Origin: Rhodoferax mekongensis
Lineage (GTDB): Bacteria; Pseudomonadota; Gammaproteobacteria; Burkholderiales; Burkholderiaceae_C
DNA: 64,000 nt
Assembly: GCF_032191775.1 (NCBI RefSeq)
Contig: NZ_CP132507.1
Coordinates: 87,001-151,000, forward strand
Direction: 5' to 3'
The position numbers and the translations under genes were made by a program. This document shows positions 26,953 to 36,318 of this stretch, in pieces. Position 1 is the first letter of the stretch, and each line of letters starts with the position of its first letter. The notes below the pieces were generated by a model. It saw nothing but the letters and a program-made list of their open reading frames with translations, was not told the origin of the DNA and searched no databases.

Positions 26953-27621
26953 ATGGGAAATCTCTATCTGGTGCGGCACGGGCAGGCCTCTTTCGGGGCT
27001 GCGGATTACGACAACCTGAGCGAGCTCGGCCACCGGCAGAGCGTACGGCTGGGGGAATACTTTGCGGGCAAGGGGCTGCAGTTTGAGGCGGTGATCACCG
27101 GCACGCTCAAGCGCCACGCCCAGACCTGGGCCGGCATTGCCCAAGGCGCGGCTCTCACGCACCAGGCGCTGGAATGGCCGGGCTTGAATGAGTACGACAG
27201 TGAGGCGGTGATCAAAGCCATCCACCCCGCCCCATTGGAGAAGCCCGATACGCCCGAGATGGTCCGCCACCACTTCCGCCTGTTGCGCGATGGCCTCACG
27301 CAGTGGATGAACGGGGTGGTCACGCCCCAGGGCATGCCCGCCTACAACGACTTTGTGCACGGTGTGACCAGCGCGCTCGACCATGTGCGCAAGTCGCATG
27401 CTGGCAATGTGCTGATCGTGAGCAGTGGCGGGCCCATCTCGACTGCCGTGGGACATATCTTGGGCACCACCCCCGAGACCACCATCGAGCTGAACCTGCG
27501 CATCCGCAACAGCTCAGTCACCGAGCTGGCCTACACGCCCAAGCGGCACATGCTGGTGACCTACAACACCCTGCCCCATTTGGACGACGCGGCCTACACC
27601 GATTGGGTGACGTACTCCTAG
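26953..27621 (+). CDS. Histidine phosphatase-family protein (phosphoglycerate-mutase-like)
   Basis: 222 aa. The catalytic RHG motif is in LYLVRHGQASFG at residues 4-15. The second histidine is probably in NVLIVSSGGPIS, where the usual SHG is SSG, so the second catalytic His is not obvious. The family removes or moves phosphate through a phospho-His. The substrate is unknown. It starts MGNLYLVRHG at ATG 26953 behind a repeat copy. Confidence 0.85.
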   Translation: MGNLYLVRHGQASFGAADYDNLSELGHRQSVRLGEYFAGKGLQFEAVITGTLKRHAQTWAGIAQGAALTHQALEWPGLNEYDSEAVIKAIHPAPLEKPDTPEMVRHHFRLLRDGLTQWMNGVVTPQGMPAYNDFVHGVTSALDHVRKSHAGNVLIVSSGGPISTAVGHILGTTPETTIELNLRIRNSSVTELAYTPKRHMLVTYNTLPHLDDAAYTDWVTYS

Positions 27622-27664
27622 CCTTGTCGCCCCGGCTTCGCTTTTGTAACAAGGGGTGACGCGA

Positions 27665-27682
27665 TTGGCATAGCTCGTGCTT
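27665..27682 (+). promoter_or_regulatory. sigma-54 promoter of the ammonium transporter gene
   Basis: TTGGCATAGCTCGTGCTT has GG (27667-27668) and GC (27679-27680) separated by exactly 10 bp, the RpoN -24/-12 layout. It stands 34 bp before the start codon, consistent with NtrC-controlled nitrogen-starvation expression. Confidence 0.75.
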
Positions 27683-27715
27683 TGTGCTTTGTGTTGGAAC
27701 ACACAGAGGATCACA

Positions 27716-29176
27716 ATGCACCAAAAAGGTATGCCCTTCCTTGCACTGTTGGCGGGCATCGTCGCTTTAAGCTGGTCGTTAAGCACGCAAGCCCAAACCG
27801 CGGCTTCCGGCACCGTCACCGAAGCAGCGCCCGCGGCCACCCTTGCGGCCTCTGACCCCACTCCGACCGCCGTTGCACCCGCACCGGCTGCCCCTGCAGC
27901 GGCGGCTGAAGCTCCTGCGCCCGCACCGGCACCTACCAAACCTTTCATGGCCAAGCAGGACACCATCAACTCGACGGATACCGCCTGGATGATGACCAGC
28001 ACTGCACTGGTGTTGCTGATGACCTTACCCGGCATCGCCTTGTTTTATGCCGGCATGGTGCGCAAGAAAAGCGTGATCAACACCATGGCAAGCGTCGTAG
28101 CCATTGCCGGCCTGCTCAGCCTGCTGTGGTTTGCGGTGGGTTATTCGCTGGCCTTTACGCCCGGCACGGCGTGGCTGGGCGGCACGGACCGCATGTGGTT
28201 CAGCGGGCTGAACTACCTGAAAGAAGCCGGCTTGGTCGCCGTAAGCCATGTGGCGCCGAATGTGCCCGAGTCGGTGTACGCCATGTTCCAGCTGACCTTT
28301 TTCATCATTACCGGGGCGCTGATTGTGGGCGCGCTGGTGGAGCGCATGCGCTTCTCGGCCATGCTGTGGTTCATCGGCATGTGGTCGGTGGTCGTGTACG
28401 CCCCGATCGCCCACTGGGTATGGGAGCCCAGCGGTTGGCTGGTGCAAATGGGCGTGTTGGACTTTGCAGGCGGCGCGGTGGTGCACATCAATGCCGGCGT
28501 CTCGGGTCTGGTGTGTGCCTACATGCTGGGCGCGCGCAAGGGCTATGGCAAAGAGCCGTTTGAGCCCTTCAACCTCGGCCTCACCATGGCGGGCGCCGGT
28601 TTGCTGTGGGTGGGCTGGTTCGGTTTCAACGCAGGCTCTGCCGTGGCAGCAGATGGCCGCGCAGGTCTGGCGATGGCGGTGACACACATTGCCGCCGCAG
28701 CCGGTGCCATGAGCTGGATGTTGGGCGAGTGGGTGGTGCGGGGGCGGCCTTCCTTGCTGGGCCTGTGCTCCGGCCTGGTGGCAGGCTTGGTAGCCATTAC
28801 GCCTGCAGCCGGTTTTGTGACACCGCAGGCGGCCCTGGTCTTTGGTCTGGTGGCTGGTCTGGCTTGCTATTGGGGCGCTACGGGCTTGAAACGCATGCTC
28901 AATGCCGATGATTCGCTGGACGTGTTTGGCGTGCATGGCATAGGCGGCATCGTCGGCTCACTGATGACCGGATTTTTTGCAAGCAAAAGCATTTCGGGCG
29001 TGACCGGTAGTGTCGCCATGCAAGCGCTGGGCGCATTGGTAGTGATTGCGTACAGCGGGGTGATGAGCGCCGCCCTGCTGTGGGTGACCAAACTGATCGT
29101 CGGCCTGCGCGTGGACGACAACTCGGAACTGGTGGGTCTGGATGTGTCCCAGCACCGGGAGCACATTGCCGGCTGA
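27716..29176 (+). CDS. amt: Ammonium transporter Amt
   Basis: 486 aa. ATG 27716 follows CAGAGGA. A cleavable signal peptide (about 1-24, ending STQAQ) is followed by an unusual Ala/Pro-rich periplasmic stretch at about residues 25-78. The 11-helix Amt core starts near DTAWMMTSTALVLLM. The conserved pore histidines lie in GGAVVHINAGVSGLV and DVFGVHGIGGIVGSL. It imports ammonium at low nitrogen. No glnK (PII) gene adjoins it, unlike the usual glnK-amtB pair. Confidence 0.95.
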   Translation: MHQKGMPFLALLAGIVALSWSLSTQAQTAASGTVTEAAPAATLAASDPTPTAVAPAPAAPAAAAEAPAPAPAPTKPFMAKQDTINSTDTAWMMTSTALVLLMTLPGIALFYAGMVRKKSVINTMASVVAIAGLLSLLWFAVGYSLAFTPGTAWLGGTDRMWFSGLNYLKEAGLVAVSHVAPNVPESVYAMFQLTFFIITGALIVGALVERMRFSAMLWFIGMWSVVVYAPIAHWVWEPSGWLVQMGVLDFAGGAVVHINAGVSGLVCAYMLGARKGYGKEPFEPFNLGLTMAGAGLLWVGWFGFNAGSAVAADGRAGLAMAVTHIAAAAGAMSWMLGEWVVRGRPSLLGLCSGLVAGLVAITPAAGFVTPQAALVFGLVAGLACYWGATGLKRMLNADDSLDVFGVHGIGGIVGSLMTGFFASKSISGVTGSVAMQALGALVVIAYSGVMSAALLWVTKLIVGLRVDDNSELVGLDVSQHREHIAG

Positions 29177-29209
29177 AGAGCGACTTAGGGGGAGACCCAG
29201 GAGGAATCC

Positions 29210-29563
29210 ATGTTGAACAGCGAAAAACTGGCGATTGCCGCCCATTTGCACGTGTTGCTGCGCCGTAAAACCGGCCGGGTCACCGACACGGAGTGGATGG
29301 CCGCCAACACCGAATACGCAGCCGAGATCATCCGCTTTGCACGCGCTGCCGCCAAGGACGACGGGCATGCAGAATTGGGTGAGTGGGCCGCCAAACTGGA
29401 GCTGGCCATGGAGCCCCACACCCCACCCCGCGCCACCAGCCGCGAAAAGCTGTTTGGCGTGCTGGGCGGAAATTCGCGGCCTGCGCCTTTACCCGGCGCA
29501 TCCGACTCTCTGATGGGCGCAAGCGAAAGCGAAGCGCACCGCTACATACGTGGCATCCGTTGA
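29210..29563 (+). CDS. conserved-looking hypothetical protein
   Basis: 117 aa, preceded by a strong AGGAGGA. The N-terminal half is helical with a basic patch (MLNSEKLAIAAHLHVLLRRK) followed by DTEWMAANTEYAAEIIRFAR. The C-terminal part is Pro/Ser-rich, ending HRYIRGIR. No domain recognised. 33 bp after amt and probably in its transcript, so a nitrogen-linked role is possible but unproven. Confidence 0.7.
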   Translation: MLNSEKLAIAAHLHVLLRRKTGRVTDTEWMAANTEYAAEIIRFARAAAKDDGHAELGEWAAKLELAMEPHTPPRATSREKLFGVLGGNSRPAPLPGASDSLMGASESEAHRYIRGIR

Positions 29564-29610
29564 GGAAAACCCCCGCCTGTGCCGGCCCGCACGGCCGTCA
29601 CAATCGGTGC

Positions 29611-30018
29611 ATGGTTCGTCTTAGCTCTTCCGTTTTCTTGTTGGCTGCGCTGTGGTGCAGCGCCACTATCAGCCATGCCGGCCCCACACTCCATTGCGAG
29701 ATGACTTATGCCGGCGCCACCCAGACACTCCATGTCACGCCGGTGGATGACCCGTACCCGGCGCCTTCAGTCGACGTGGGTGGGCGCTTCCGCTTCAAGG
29801 CAGTGATGGTGGGGCGCGGTGCCCAGCCGGACTACATCAAGACCTACGCGTATCTCGAAACACGAACGCAGCCCGTGCTGGTGCAGCAAGCCAGCTACTA
29901 CCCGCCCTTTACCCCAAGTCCCAAGGGCCAACGCCTGACCGGTAAGCAGTTTGTGTATGCCGGGCCTGTGGAGCGTGAGCTGCAATACGAATGTGTGCTC
30001 CAGGGGGTAAAGCCATGA
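29611..30018 (+). CDS. secreted hypothetical protein
   Basis: 135 aa with a signal peptide at about 1-23 (MVRLSSSVFLLAALWCSA, cleavage near SHA before GPTLHCEM). The mature part is beta-rich with two Cys (LHCEMTYAG and LQYECVLQG) that could form a disulfide. No family recognised. Its stop overlaps the start of the CapA-like gene (ATGA), so the two are co-translated and may work together in the periplasm. Confidence 0.7.
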   Translation: MVRLSSSVFLLAALWCSATISHAGPTLHCEMTYAGATQTLHVTPVDDPYPAPSVDVGGRFRFKAVMVGRGAQPDYIKTYAYLETRTQPVLVQQASYYPPFTPSPKGQRLTGKQFVYAGPVERELQYECVLQGVKP

Positions 30019-31010
30019 AGCGCCGCATCCAACGAGCCCTGAGCGGTGTGCTGATAGCTTTTGCGATGGCCACCGGTGCCTCTATGGCTCTCGCCCAATC
30101 CACACCCGTCACGCTGGTGTTCGCCGGCGACATCGTGCTGGACGATGTGGCCGGCGACATGATTGAGCGCGGAGAAGATCCTTTCGCAGCATTCGGCAAC
30201 TACTTCCACAAGGCTGACATCCGCATCGGGAATCTGGAATGCGTGGTAGCCACCACCGGCTCAGCAGGCGACAAAAACTACACCTTCCGTGCCCACCCGC
30301 GCACGCTGCCCGTGCTAAAGCGCCACTTCGACGCGTTGGCGCTGGCCAACAACCATTCGGGCGACTACGGGCGTGAGGCCTTTGCCGAAATGCTCACCCT
30401 GCTGCCCGCCGCCGGATTGCAGTACTTCGGGGGTGGCCGTAACCTGAAAGAGGCGCACGCGCCTTTGATCATTGAGCGCAAGGGCCTGCGCATTGCATTG
30501 CTGGGCTACAACGAATTTATGCCGCGCAGCTTTGAAGCCGACTTTGATGCGCCTGGCAGCGCCTGGAGCGAAGACGAGCAGGTGGTAGCCGACATCCGCG
30601 CCGCGCGCAGCGTGCACCACGCAGACCTCGTGATACCGGTGATGCACTGGGGATGGGAAAACGAACTGGTGGCCAACGGCCGCCAGCGACAACTGGCGCG
30701 CCTGATGGTGGAAGCCGGTGCGGATGCTGTCATTGGCGGCCACCCGCATGTGACGCAGGACATTGAGCACTACAAAGGCAAGCCCATCGTTTACAGCGTG
30801 GGCAACTTCGTGATGAAGGAAACCGACAATGACAACCAGCGCCGTGCATGGATACTGCGGCTGCGGCTGGACAAGCAGGGTGTGCAGGCGTTTGACACGC
30901 GTGCCGTGCAAATCGACATGCAGGGCATTCCCACACCGGACATGGCACGCGCCACACCGTGCTGGAATCGCGGCCAGACCACGCCGGGGCTGTGCATACC
31001 TGCCGACTGA
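30015..31010 (+). CDS. CapA-family (PGA_cap) metallophosphatase-like exported protein
   Basis: 331 aa from ATG 30015; a signal peptide ends around ASMALAQS. Conserved CapA motifs: VFAGDIVLDD (strand 1 and metal Asp), IRIGNLECVV, ALANNHSGDYG, and GGHPHVTQDIEHYKGKPIVY followed by SVGNFV. Relatives include capsule poly-gamma-glutamate proteins and many uncharacterised periplasmic phosphoesterase-like proteins. No capsule synthase genes adjoin it, so capsule synthesis is not implied. Confidence 0.85.
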   Translation: MKRRIQRALSGVLIAFAMATGASMALAQSTPVTLVFAGDIVLDDVAGDMIERGEDPFAAFGNYFHKADIRIGNLECVVATTGSAGDKNYTFRAHPRTLPVLKRHFDALALANNHSGDYGREAFAEMLTLLPAAGLQYFGGGRNLKEAHAPLIIERKGLRIALLGYNEFMPRSFEADFDAPGSAWSEDEQVVADIRAARSVHHADLVIPVMHWGWENELVANGRQRQLARLMVEAGADAVIGGHPHVTQDIEHYKGKPIVYSVGNFVMKETDNDNQRRAWILRLRLDKQGVQAFDTRAVQIDMQGIPTPDMARATPCWNRGQTTPGLCIPAD

Positions 31011-31847
31011 CTAGCTGCGCTGCTTCAGGGTGTCGCCGGGCAATGCGTGGATCTCACCCAGCAAGCGGGCTAACGCCAGCCCTGCTGCAGCGAGCACCGC
31101 CTGCCCCTTGTCGGGGGTGGCCGCAGCCGCGTTACCGACGGCACCAGCCGGGTTGTAGTCCTGCATCTGCCAGCCGAGCTTGGCGCTTTTGCCATTGCCC
31201 AAAATGGGGAACGCTTTGGCGCGGTCTTCTGACGTGGAGGCAAAGTTGTCCGCCCGGCCCATGTCCACCAAATCAGGGCGCAGGGCCAGCATCATGGACG
31301 TTTCAATATCGCCGGCGTGGATGCCGAAGCGGTGTTCGTGTGCGCTGAACAGGGCATTCACATCGCTGCCGTCGGCTGCCGTCAAGGGCAAGCCGAACCA
31401 GTTCACGCTGTAGACCAACATTCCCAAACGGGCGCGCAAATCACGCGCCACCACATCCAACAAGCCCACCTGTCCGCCATGGCTGTTGAACAGCACAAGG
31501 CGCTTCACACCGCTGGCAGCCACGCATTCGCCGATCTCGGTCCACAGGCGAATGACTGTTTCTGCTTTCAAGGTGAGCGTGCCGGAAAACTGCGCATGCT
31601 CAGGGCTGAAGCCCACGGCCTGGGTCGGCAAAAACAAGGCGGGAACTTCAGGCGGGATGTGCGGCATTGCGTGCGCAATCACACCATCCACCAAGGCACT
31701 GTCCACCTGCAAGGGCAAGTGCGGGCCGTGTTGCTCGGTCGCTGCCACGGGCAGCACGGCGATCAGGCGATCCAGCGTACCCGCAGCGCGGGTTTGGTCA
31801 AATTGCAGGCTGGTCCAGTCAGCCCAGAAGCGGGAAGATGTGTGCAT
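31011..31847 (-). CDS. Creatininase-family amidohydrolase
   Basis: 278 aa. Metal-binding motifs of the family are visible: LPVAATEQHGPHLPLQVD, NSHGGQVGLLD and HAGDIETSMML. Members hydrolyse cyclic amides such as creatinine or act on formamides in riboflavin and mycofactocin-type pathways; the substrate here is unknown. It starts 9 bp after the upstream histidine kinase gene stop and its own stop directly abuts the stop of the convergent CapA-like gene. Confidence 0.85.
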   Translation of the reverse strand: MHTSSRFWADWTSLQFDQTRAAGTLDRLIAVLPVAATEQHGPHLPLQVDSALVDGVIAHAMPHIPPEVPALFLPTQAVGFSPEHAQFSGTLTLKAETVIRLWTEIGECVAASGVKRLVLFNSHGGQVGLLDVVARDLRARLGMLVYSVNWFGLPLTAADGSDVNALFSAHEHRFGIHAGDIETSMMLALRPDLVDMGRADNFASTSEDRAKAFPILGNGKSAKLGWQMQDYNPAGAVGNAAAATPDKGQAVLAAAGLALARLLGEIHALPGDTLKQRS

Positions 31848-31856
31848 GGCTGCATC

Positions 31857-33827
31857 TTAGACGGCGTCAGGACTGATCACCGGTGCTTTGCGCGGCAGGC
31901 TCATGCTGAAGGTCGCCCCCTCACCTGGATTGCTGGCCACGTGGATGGTGCCGCCCAGTGTTTTGGTGACAAGGTTGTACACAATGTTGAGGCCCAATCC
32001 ACTGCCGCCCTGACCCAGCTTGGTAGTAAAGAAAGGATCAAATACCCGCGCAAGGTGTGCTTGGGCAATGCCACAACCGTCATCACTTACCAGCAGATGG
32101 ATGCGGTCGGCACCTTCCAAGACGGCGCGTATGCTCACTGTGCCATGCGCCCGCCCTTCAAAGGCATGAAGCAAGGCGTTATTGATCAAATTGGTAAGCA
32201 CCTGCCCCAGTGGGCCGGGGAAGCTGTCCATCACGATATCCGCGGGGATGTCGCTCACCACCGCATGCGCCGACTTGCGAATGCTGGGCCCCAGAGTGAG
32301 CAGAATTTCCGTCACGGTGCTTTGCAGGTCAAAGGTACGGCGGTTCAGGCTGGTCTGATCGACAGCCACCTGCTTGAAGCTGGAAACCAGCTCGGCCGCA
32401 TGTTGCAGGCCGCGCATCAGAATGCCTGCGCCCTGCTGCGTATTCGTCACAAACTCGTCGAGGCGGCTACGGGTCAGTCCCTTGCCCATGCTGTCCGCAA
32501 AACTGGCAGCGTGGTCCTGCAAGGTGCTGGCGACAGTCAGGCTGTTCCCGATGGGCGTGTTCAGCTCATGGGCGATGCCTGCCACCAAGGAGCCGAGCGC
32601 CGACATTTTTTCAGTGCGTACCAGCTCTGACTGTGCCGCACGTAACTGCCCCATGGCGTCGGTCAGCTCCCGGGTGCGTTCCTGCACGCGGTGTTCGAGC
32701 GTGGCGTTGAGCTGCAGGATGTTTTCTTCATAGCGGTGTTTCTCGGTGATGTCATCAAACGCCATGATGAGCACGCGCTCGCCGCCCAGCGCGACCATGC
32801 GGCCGGAAATATCGCAATAAATCTCCGCGCCATGGGCGCCTCGGCGCATCCAGGCCTTGAAGTTGGAAATCTCGCCCGTGCGCTCCACAATCTCCAGGCA
32901 ACGGCTTCGCTCGGCAGGGTCTACCCATATCCCCATGCGCAAACCGTTGGTCCCCATGGCGACCCCGCGCTCCATGCCGAAAACCCGCGACCATGCGGAG
33001 TTGACATCGATGGTGCGAACGTCCCCCTCCACCAATGAGACTGACATGGCGATGGGAGACGCATCAAAAATCGCTGCGAACTTGGTCTGGCTCACGCGCA
33101 GGGCTTCCTCTGTGCGGGCGCGTTCTTCCAGCTCACGTTGCAGGGCTTCTGTTTTTTGCTCACGCTCCGTCAACAAGGCGCCAAGGTCCAGGCGCATGGT
33201 GTCCAGCGCATTGGACAACTGGCCTACCTCGTCTTTCTTGTCGCTGGCCATGGACTCATTCAGCTCGCCGCGTGCCAAACGCGAAGCGCCTTCTCGCAAG
33301 CGCAAGATGGGTAACACGATACGCCGGTTGAACAAAGGCCAAATGAAAGCAAACGCCAGCGCCACTTGCAAGGCCAAGGCACCAACAAAGCGCAACAGTT
33401 CAGAGCGAGCCTCCCGCTCTATGCGTTCGGAGGACATCACCACCGACAAACTACCGACCCGGGCACCGTTGTAGGTAATGTCACGTTTTTCGGACAGGAA
33501 ACGAGCAGAGTCATTGCTGGCCTCACCCCGCTGCACAAAAGTTTCTCCGAACTCATCGCTCACTGAAACATTCACTACATCCGGGTTGCGCATCACGGCT
33601 TCGACCAGCTCAATGGCTACGCCCCGGTCCAGATTCCAAACCGCCACCGCCATGCCGCGCGAGAGCACATCGGCGTATTGCTTGAGCGGCGCCTCCACGC
33701 GCAAGGCACGTTCAGTGCGCAGCTTGCTGGTGACTTGAAAGCCCGCAAAGAACAAAGCTGGCAGCAAGATGCCCGCAGCCACGCCCACCATCAAGGTTTG
33801 CCGGAGAGACAGGCTGGGAATCTTCAC
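31857..33827 (-). CDS. membrane sensor histidine kinase (orphan)
   Basis: About 656 aa from GTG 33827, chosen for an upstream GAAAGG; the frame stays open to a TTG at 33929 (690 aa). TM1 is near LMVGVAAGILLPALFFAG, a periplasmic loop carries MAVAVWNLDRGVAIELVEAV, TM2 is near FVGALALQVALAFAFIWPLF, then HAMP, a PAS domain (TKFAAIFDASPIAMSVSL) and a coiled coil. HisKA is at GIAHELNTPIGNSL and HATPase motifs follow: NLINNALLHAF, DDGCGIA and GGSGLGLNIVYNLV. No response regulator adjoins it. Confidence 0.88.
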   Translation of the reverse strand: MKIPSLSLRQTLMVGVAAGILLPALFFAGFQVTSKLRTERALRVEAPLKQYADVLSRGMAVAVWNLDRGVAIELVEAVMRNPDVVNVSVSDEFGETFVQRGEASNDSARFLSEKRDITYNGARVGSLSVVMSSERIEREARSELLRFVGALALQVALAFAFIWPLFNRRIVLPILRLREGASRLARGELNESMASDKKDEVGQLSNALDTMRLDLGALLTEREQKTEALQRELEERARTEEALRVSQTKFAAIFDASPIAMSVSLVEGDVRTIDVNSAWSRVFGMERGVAMGTNGLRMGIWVDPAERSRCLEIVERTGEISNFKAWMRRGAHGAEIYCDISGRMVALGGERVLIMAFDDITEKHRYEENILQLNATLEHRVQERTRELTDAMGQLRAAQSELVRTEKMSALGSLVAGIAHELNTPIGNSLTVASTLQDHAASFADSMGKGLTRSRLDEFVTNTQQGAGILMRGLQHAAELVSSFKQVAVDQTSLNRRTFDLQSTVTEILLTLGPSIRKSAHAVVSDIPADIVMDSFPGPLGQVLTNLINNALLHAFEGRAHGTVSIRAVLEGADRIHLLVSDDGCGIAQAHLARVFDPFFTTKLGQGGSGLGLNIVYNLVTKTLGGTIHVASNPGEGATFSMSLPRKAPVISPDAV

Positions 33828-34050
33828 GCTGAACGGGCCTTTCGGGTGCAGAAGTGAGGGGCGTGTATGCAGGACCGGCGCAGTATCGCGGGCCCGTGGA
33901 TGCGGGTCAAGCACATGCGGTTGCTGCAATCACCCGCCTGTTATAACCCACCCGTATACAGAGGCACAGACCGAATGCCGACGCACCGGGCGTTGTCGTT
34001 TGTGCCCCACTTGCAGGAACTTCTGGCCGCGCGCGGTCTCCGACAACCCG

Positions 34051-36318
34051 ATGAATGCTTTCTCCCACTCTCTAAGCTTGTCTGCACTGTTTCGCAGCTT
34101 GAGCGCTCTGCTTTTGATAGCTGCCTGCGCACTACCGACGGGCTCTAGTGCCCAGTTATCTCCATCAAACAGCTCGCTGGTAGCGCCTGCCACTGGCTCG
34201 GTGGCAGCGTCACAAGTCAAGACGGACCAGGTCGTGGCTGAGCTGGTGGTGCATGCACCGGACGGAGTCACCCCTGGCAAAACGCTGTGGCTGGGTTTGT
34301 TGCTGCAGCACCAACCTCACTGGCACACCTACTGGAAGAACCCGGGCGACTCCGGCCTGCCCACGCAGCTACAGTGGACGCTGCCCGCCGGCCTGATAGC
34401 GGGTGACATCGCCTGGCCAGTCCCCCGGAAAATTGCCATCGGCACCCTGGCCAACCTGGGCTACGAGGGCGAAGTTCTGCTGCCCGTACCGGTCAAGGTG
34501 GACAGCAACTTCCGCCCCGCAGGTCTGGCGCAAACCGCCGAGATTCAGCTCCAAGCGAGTTGGCTGGTCTGCCGCGAAGAGTGCATCCCGCAGGAAGGCA
34601 GCTTCCGCATCAGCGTTCCAGTGCGGGGCTCCATGGCGCTGCATGCCGCGCAGTTCGCTGCGGCCCAGGCGGCTGCACCGGTCGCATTCCAGGGCAAAGT
34701 CGAAGCGCTTGCGGACGCCCGCGGGCTGCTGTTGCGCGTGAGCAAGCTGCCCGCCGGCTGGGTGGGGAAAGCTGTTCAGGCCCTGCCGGAAACACCTGAG
34801 CTGCTGAACACCCCCGCCCTGCCCGCGACCACTGACACCCTGACCGGTGGCAGCCTGCAAGCAGGCCAACAAGGCTGGGACGGCGCTACCTGGCAGGCGC
34901 TGGTGCCGTACTCCGCGCAGCGCAGCACCTCCCCCGGCCAAGTGGCGTGGGTGTTCAGCATTGGCAAGGAAAGCCTGCGCGGCGAGGCCACGGTCACAGG
35001 CACTTGGCCGGCCGTAGCCGAGTTCGCCAAAGTACCGCCGGCGCTCCAAGCCGCGCTGGACAACAACGCCCGCGCCGCCAGCGTGCCCCCCGCCCCGACA
35101 GGTGGCATGGTCTGGATGGTGCTAGCGGCTTTGCTGGGCGGCCTGATCTTGAACCTGATGCCCTGCGTGTTCCCGGTGCTGGCCATCAAAGTGCTGGGCT
35201 TTGCCGCTCAGGGCACCCAGTCGCGTGCCCAGCAGCGGGCGCAGGGTTTGGCGTACACCGCCGGTGTGGTGCTTTCATTTATGGCGCTGGGCGGCTTGCT
35301 GTTGGCACTGCGGGCGGGTGGGGAGCAGCTGGGCTGGGGTTTCCAGCTGCAGTCGCCCGCGGTCATCACCGGCCTGGCCGTGTTGTTTACCTTGCTGGCC
35401 ATGAACCTGGCGGGCTGGCTGCACATCGGCAACCTGCTGCCCGCCGGATTGGCTGGCATGCAGCTGCGCCATCCGGTGGCGGAGGCATTTTTGTCCGGGG
35501 TGCTGGCCGTGGCCATTGCCTCGCCCTGCACCGCGCCGTTCATGGGAGCGTCGCTGGGCTACGCGATCACGCTACCGGGCTTGCAATCCCTGGTGCTGTT
35601 TGCGGCACTGGGCTTAGGGTTAGCGCTGCCCTACCTGCTGGCAAGCTGGCTGCCTGCAATAGGCAGCTGGCTGCCGCGACCCGGCGCGTGGATGGAAACG
35701 CTCAAGCACTTTCTGGCCTTCCCCATGGCGGCGACCGTGGTCTGGCTGGTGTGGGTGCTGGGCCATTTGAGCGGGGTGGATGGCGCAGCCAGCCTGCTGC
35801 TCTTGCTGCTGTCCCTGGGCTTGCTGGCGTGGGCACTGCGCCAAAGCGGTCGGGCGAAAACCATTTTTACTATCATTTCCATAGCTGCTTGCACACTTTC
35901 CATGGGCGCCACATGGCAATTCGGCTTGAAAGCTGATGCCAACGCGGCCGTGCCAGCCAGCGGGTCTGCGGCGCAGACGGGCGCATGGCAAGCGTGGTCG
36001 GAGCCGGCAGTGCAAGCAGCCCTCCAAGACCGCAAGCCCGTGTTTGTGGACTTCACTGCCGCCTGGTGCATCACCTGCCAGGTGAACAAAAAAACGACCC
36101 TATCCAAAGCTGAAGTCGAGGCCGCTTTTGCTGCCAAGCAGGTGCGCTTGCTGCGCGCTGACTGGACACGGCGCGACCCCGCCATCACCCAAGCCTTGCA
36201 AGCCCTGGGGCGCAGCGGAGTGCCGGTGTACGTGCTCTACGCGCCGGGCAAACCGCCGGTGGTGCTGACGGAAATCCTCACGCCCGGTGAAGTGCTGGCA
36301 GCCGTGGCGCAGCTCTAG
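34051..36318 (+). CDS. DsbD/ScsB-type thiol:disulfide interchange protein
   Basis: 755 aa. Signal peptide at about 1-35, its core encoded by a repeat copy, cleaved near TGSSA. The N-terminal periplasmic domain (about 60-300) has CREEC, as in ScsB/DsbD-alpha-like domains. The membrane domain of about eight helices has the transport cysteines in NLMPCVFPVLAIKVLG and ASPCTAPFMGASLG. The C-terminal thioredoxin domain has AAWCITCQVNKKTT (CXXC). It carries electrons from cytoplasmic thioredoxin to the periplasm. A second repeat copy encodes part of the last membrane helices. Confidence 0.9.
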   Translation: MNAFSHSLSLSALFRSLSALLLIAACALPTGSSAQLSPSNSSLVAPATGSVAASQVKTDQVVAELVVHAPDGVTPGKTLWLGLLLQHQPHWHTYWKNPGDSGLPTQLQWTLPAGLIAGDIAWPVPRKIAIGTLANLGYEGEVLLPVPVKVDSNFRPAGLAQTAEIQLQASWLVCREECIPQEGSFRISVPVRGSMALHAAQFAAAQAAAPVAFQGKVEALADARGLLLRVSKLPAGWVGKAVQALPETPELLNTPALPATTDTLTGGSLQAGQQGWDGATWQALVPYSAQRSTSPGQVAWVFSIGKESLRGEATVTGTWPAVAEFAKVPPALQAALDNNARAASVPPAPTGGMVWMVLAALLGGLILNLMPCVFPVLAIKVLGFAAQGTQSRAQQRAQGLAYTAGVVLSFMALGGLLLALRAGGEQLGWGFQLQSPAVITGLAVLFTLLAMNLAGWLHIGNLLPAGLAGMQLRHPVAEAFLSGVLAVAIASPCTAPFMGASLGYAITLPGLQSLVLFAALGLGLALPYLLASWLPAIGSWLPRPGAWMETLKHFLAFPMAATVVWLVWVLGHLSGVDGAASLLLLLLSLGLLAWALRQSGRAKTIFTIISIAACTLSMGATWQFGLKADANAAVPASGSAAQTGAWQAWSEPAVQAALQDRKPVFVDFTAAWCITCQVNKKTTLSKAEVEAAFAAKQVRLLRADWTRRDPAITQALQALGRSGVPVYVLYAPGKPPVVLTEILTPGEVLAAVAQL
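34105..34146 (+). repeat. short interspersed repeat, 42-bp form, encoding the DsbD-like signal peptide
   Basis: Core GCTCTGCTTTTGATAGC, then TGCCTGCGCACTACCGA and CGGGCTCT. It is translated as ALLLIAACALPTGSS, the hydrophobic core and cleavage region of the signal peptide. Confidence 0.75.
35869..35910 (+). repeat. short interspersed repeat, 42-bp form, encoding a DsbD-like membrane helix
   Basis: Core ACTATCATTTCCATAGC, then TGCTTGCACACTTTCCA and TGGGCGCC. It is translated as TIISIAACTLSMGA in the last transmembrane segment, in the same frame as the copy at 34105. Confidence 0.8.

Noticed and set aside
30050..30080. Possible twelfth repeat copy in the CapA-like signal peptide (LIAFAMATGA)
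   Set aside because: The right half resembles the 42-bp repeat with a 3-bp deletion, but the left half of the core does not match; it may be coincidence of hydrophobic codons.
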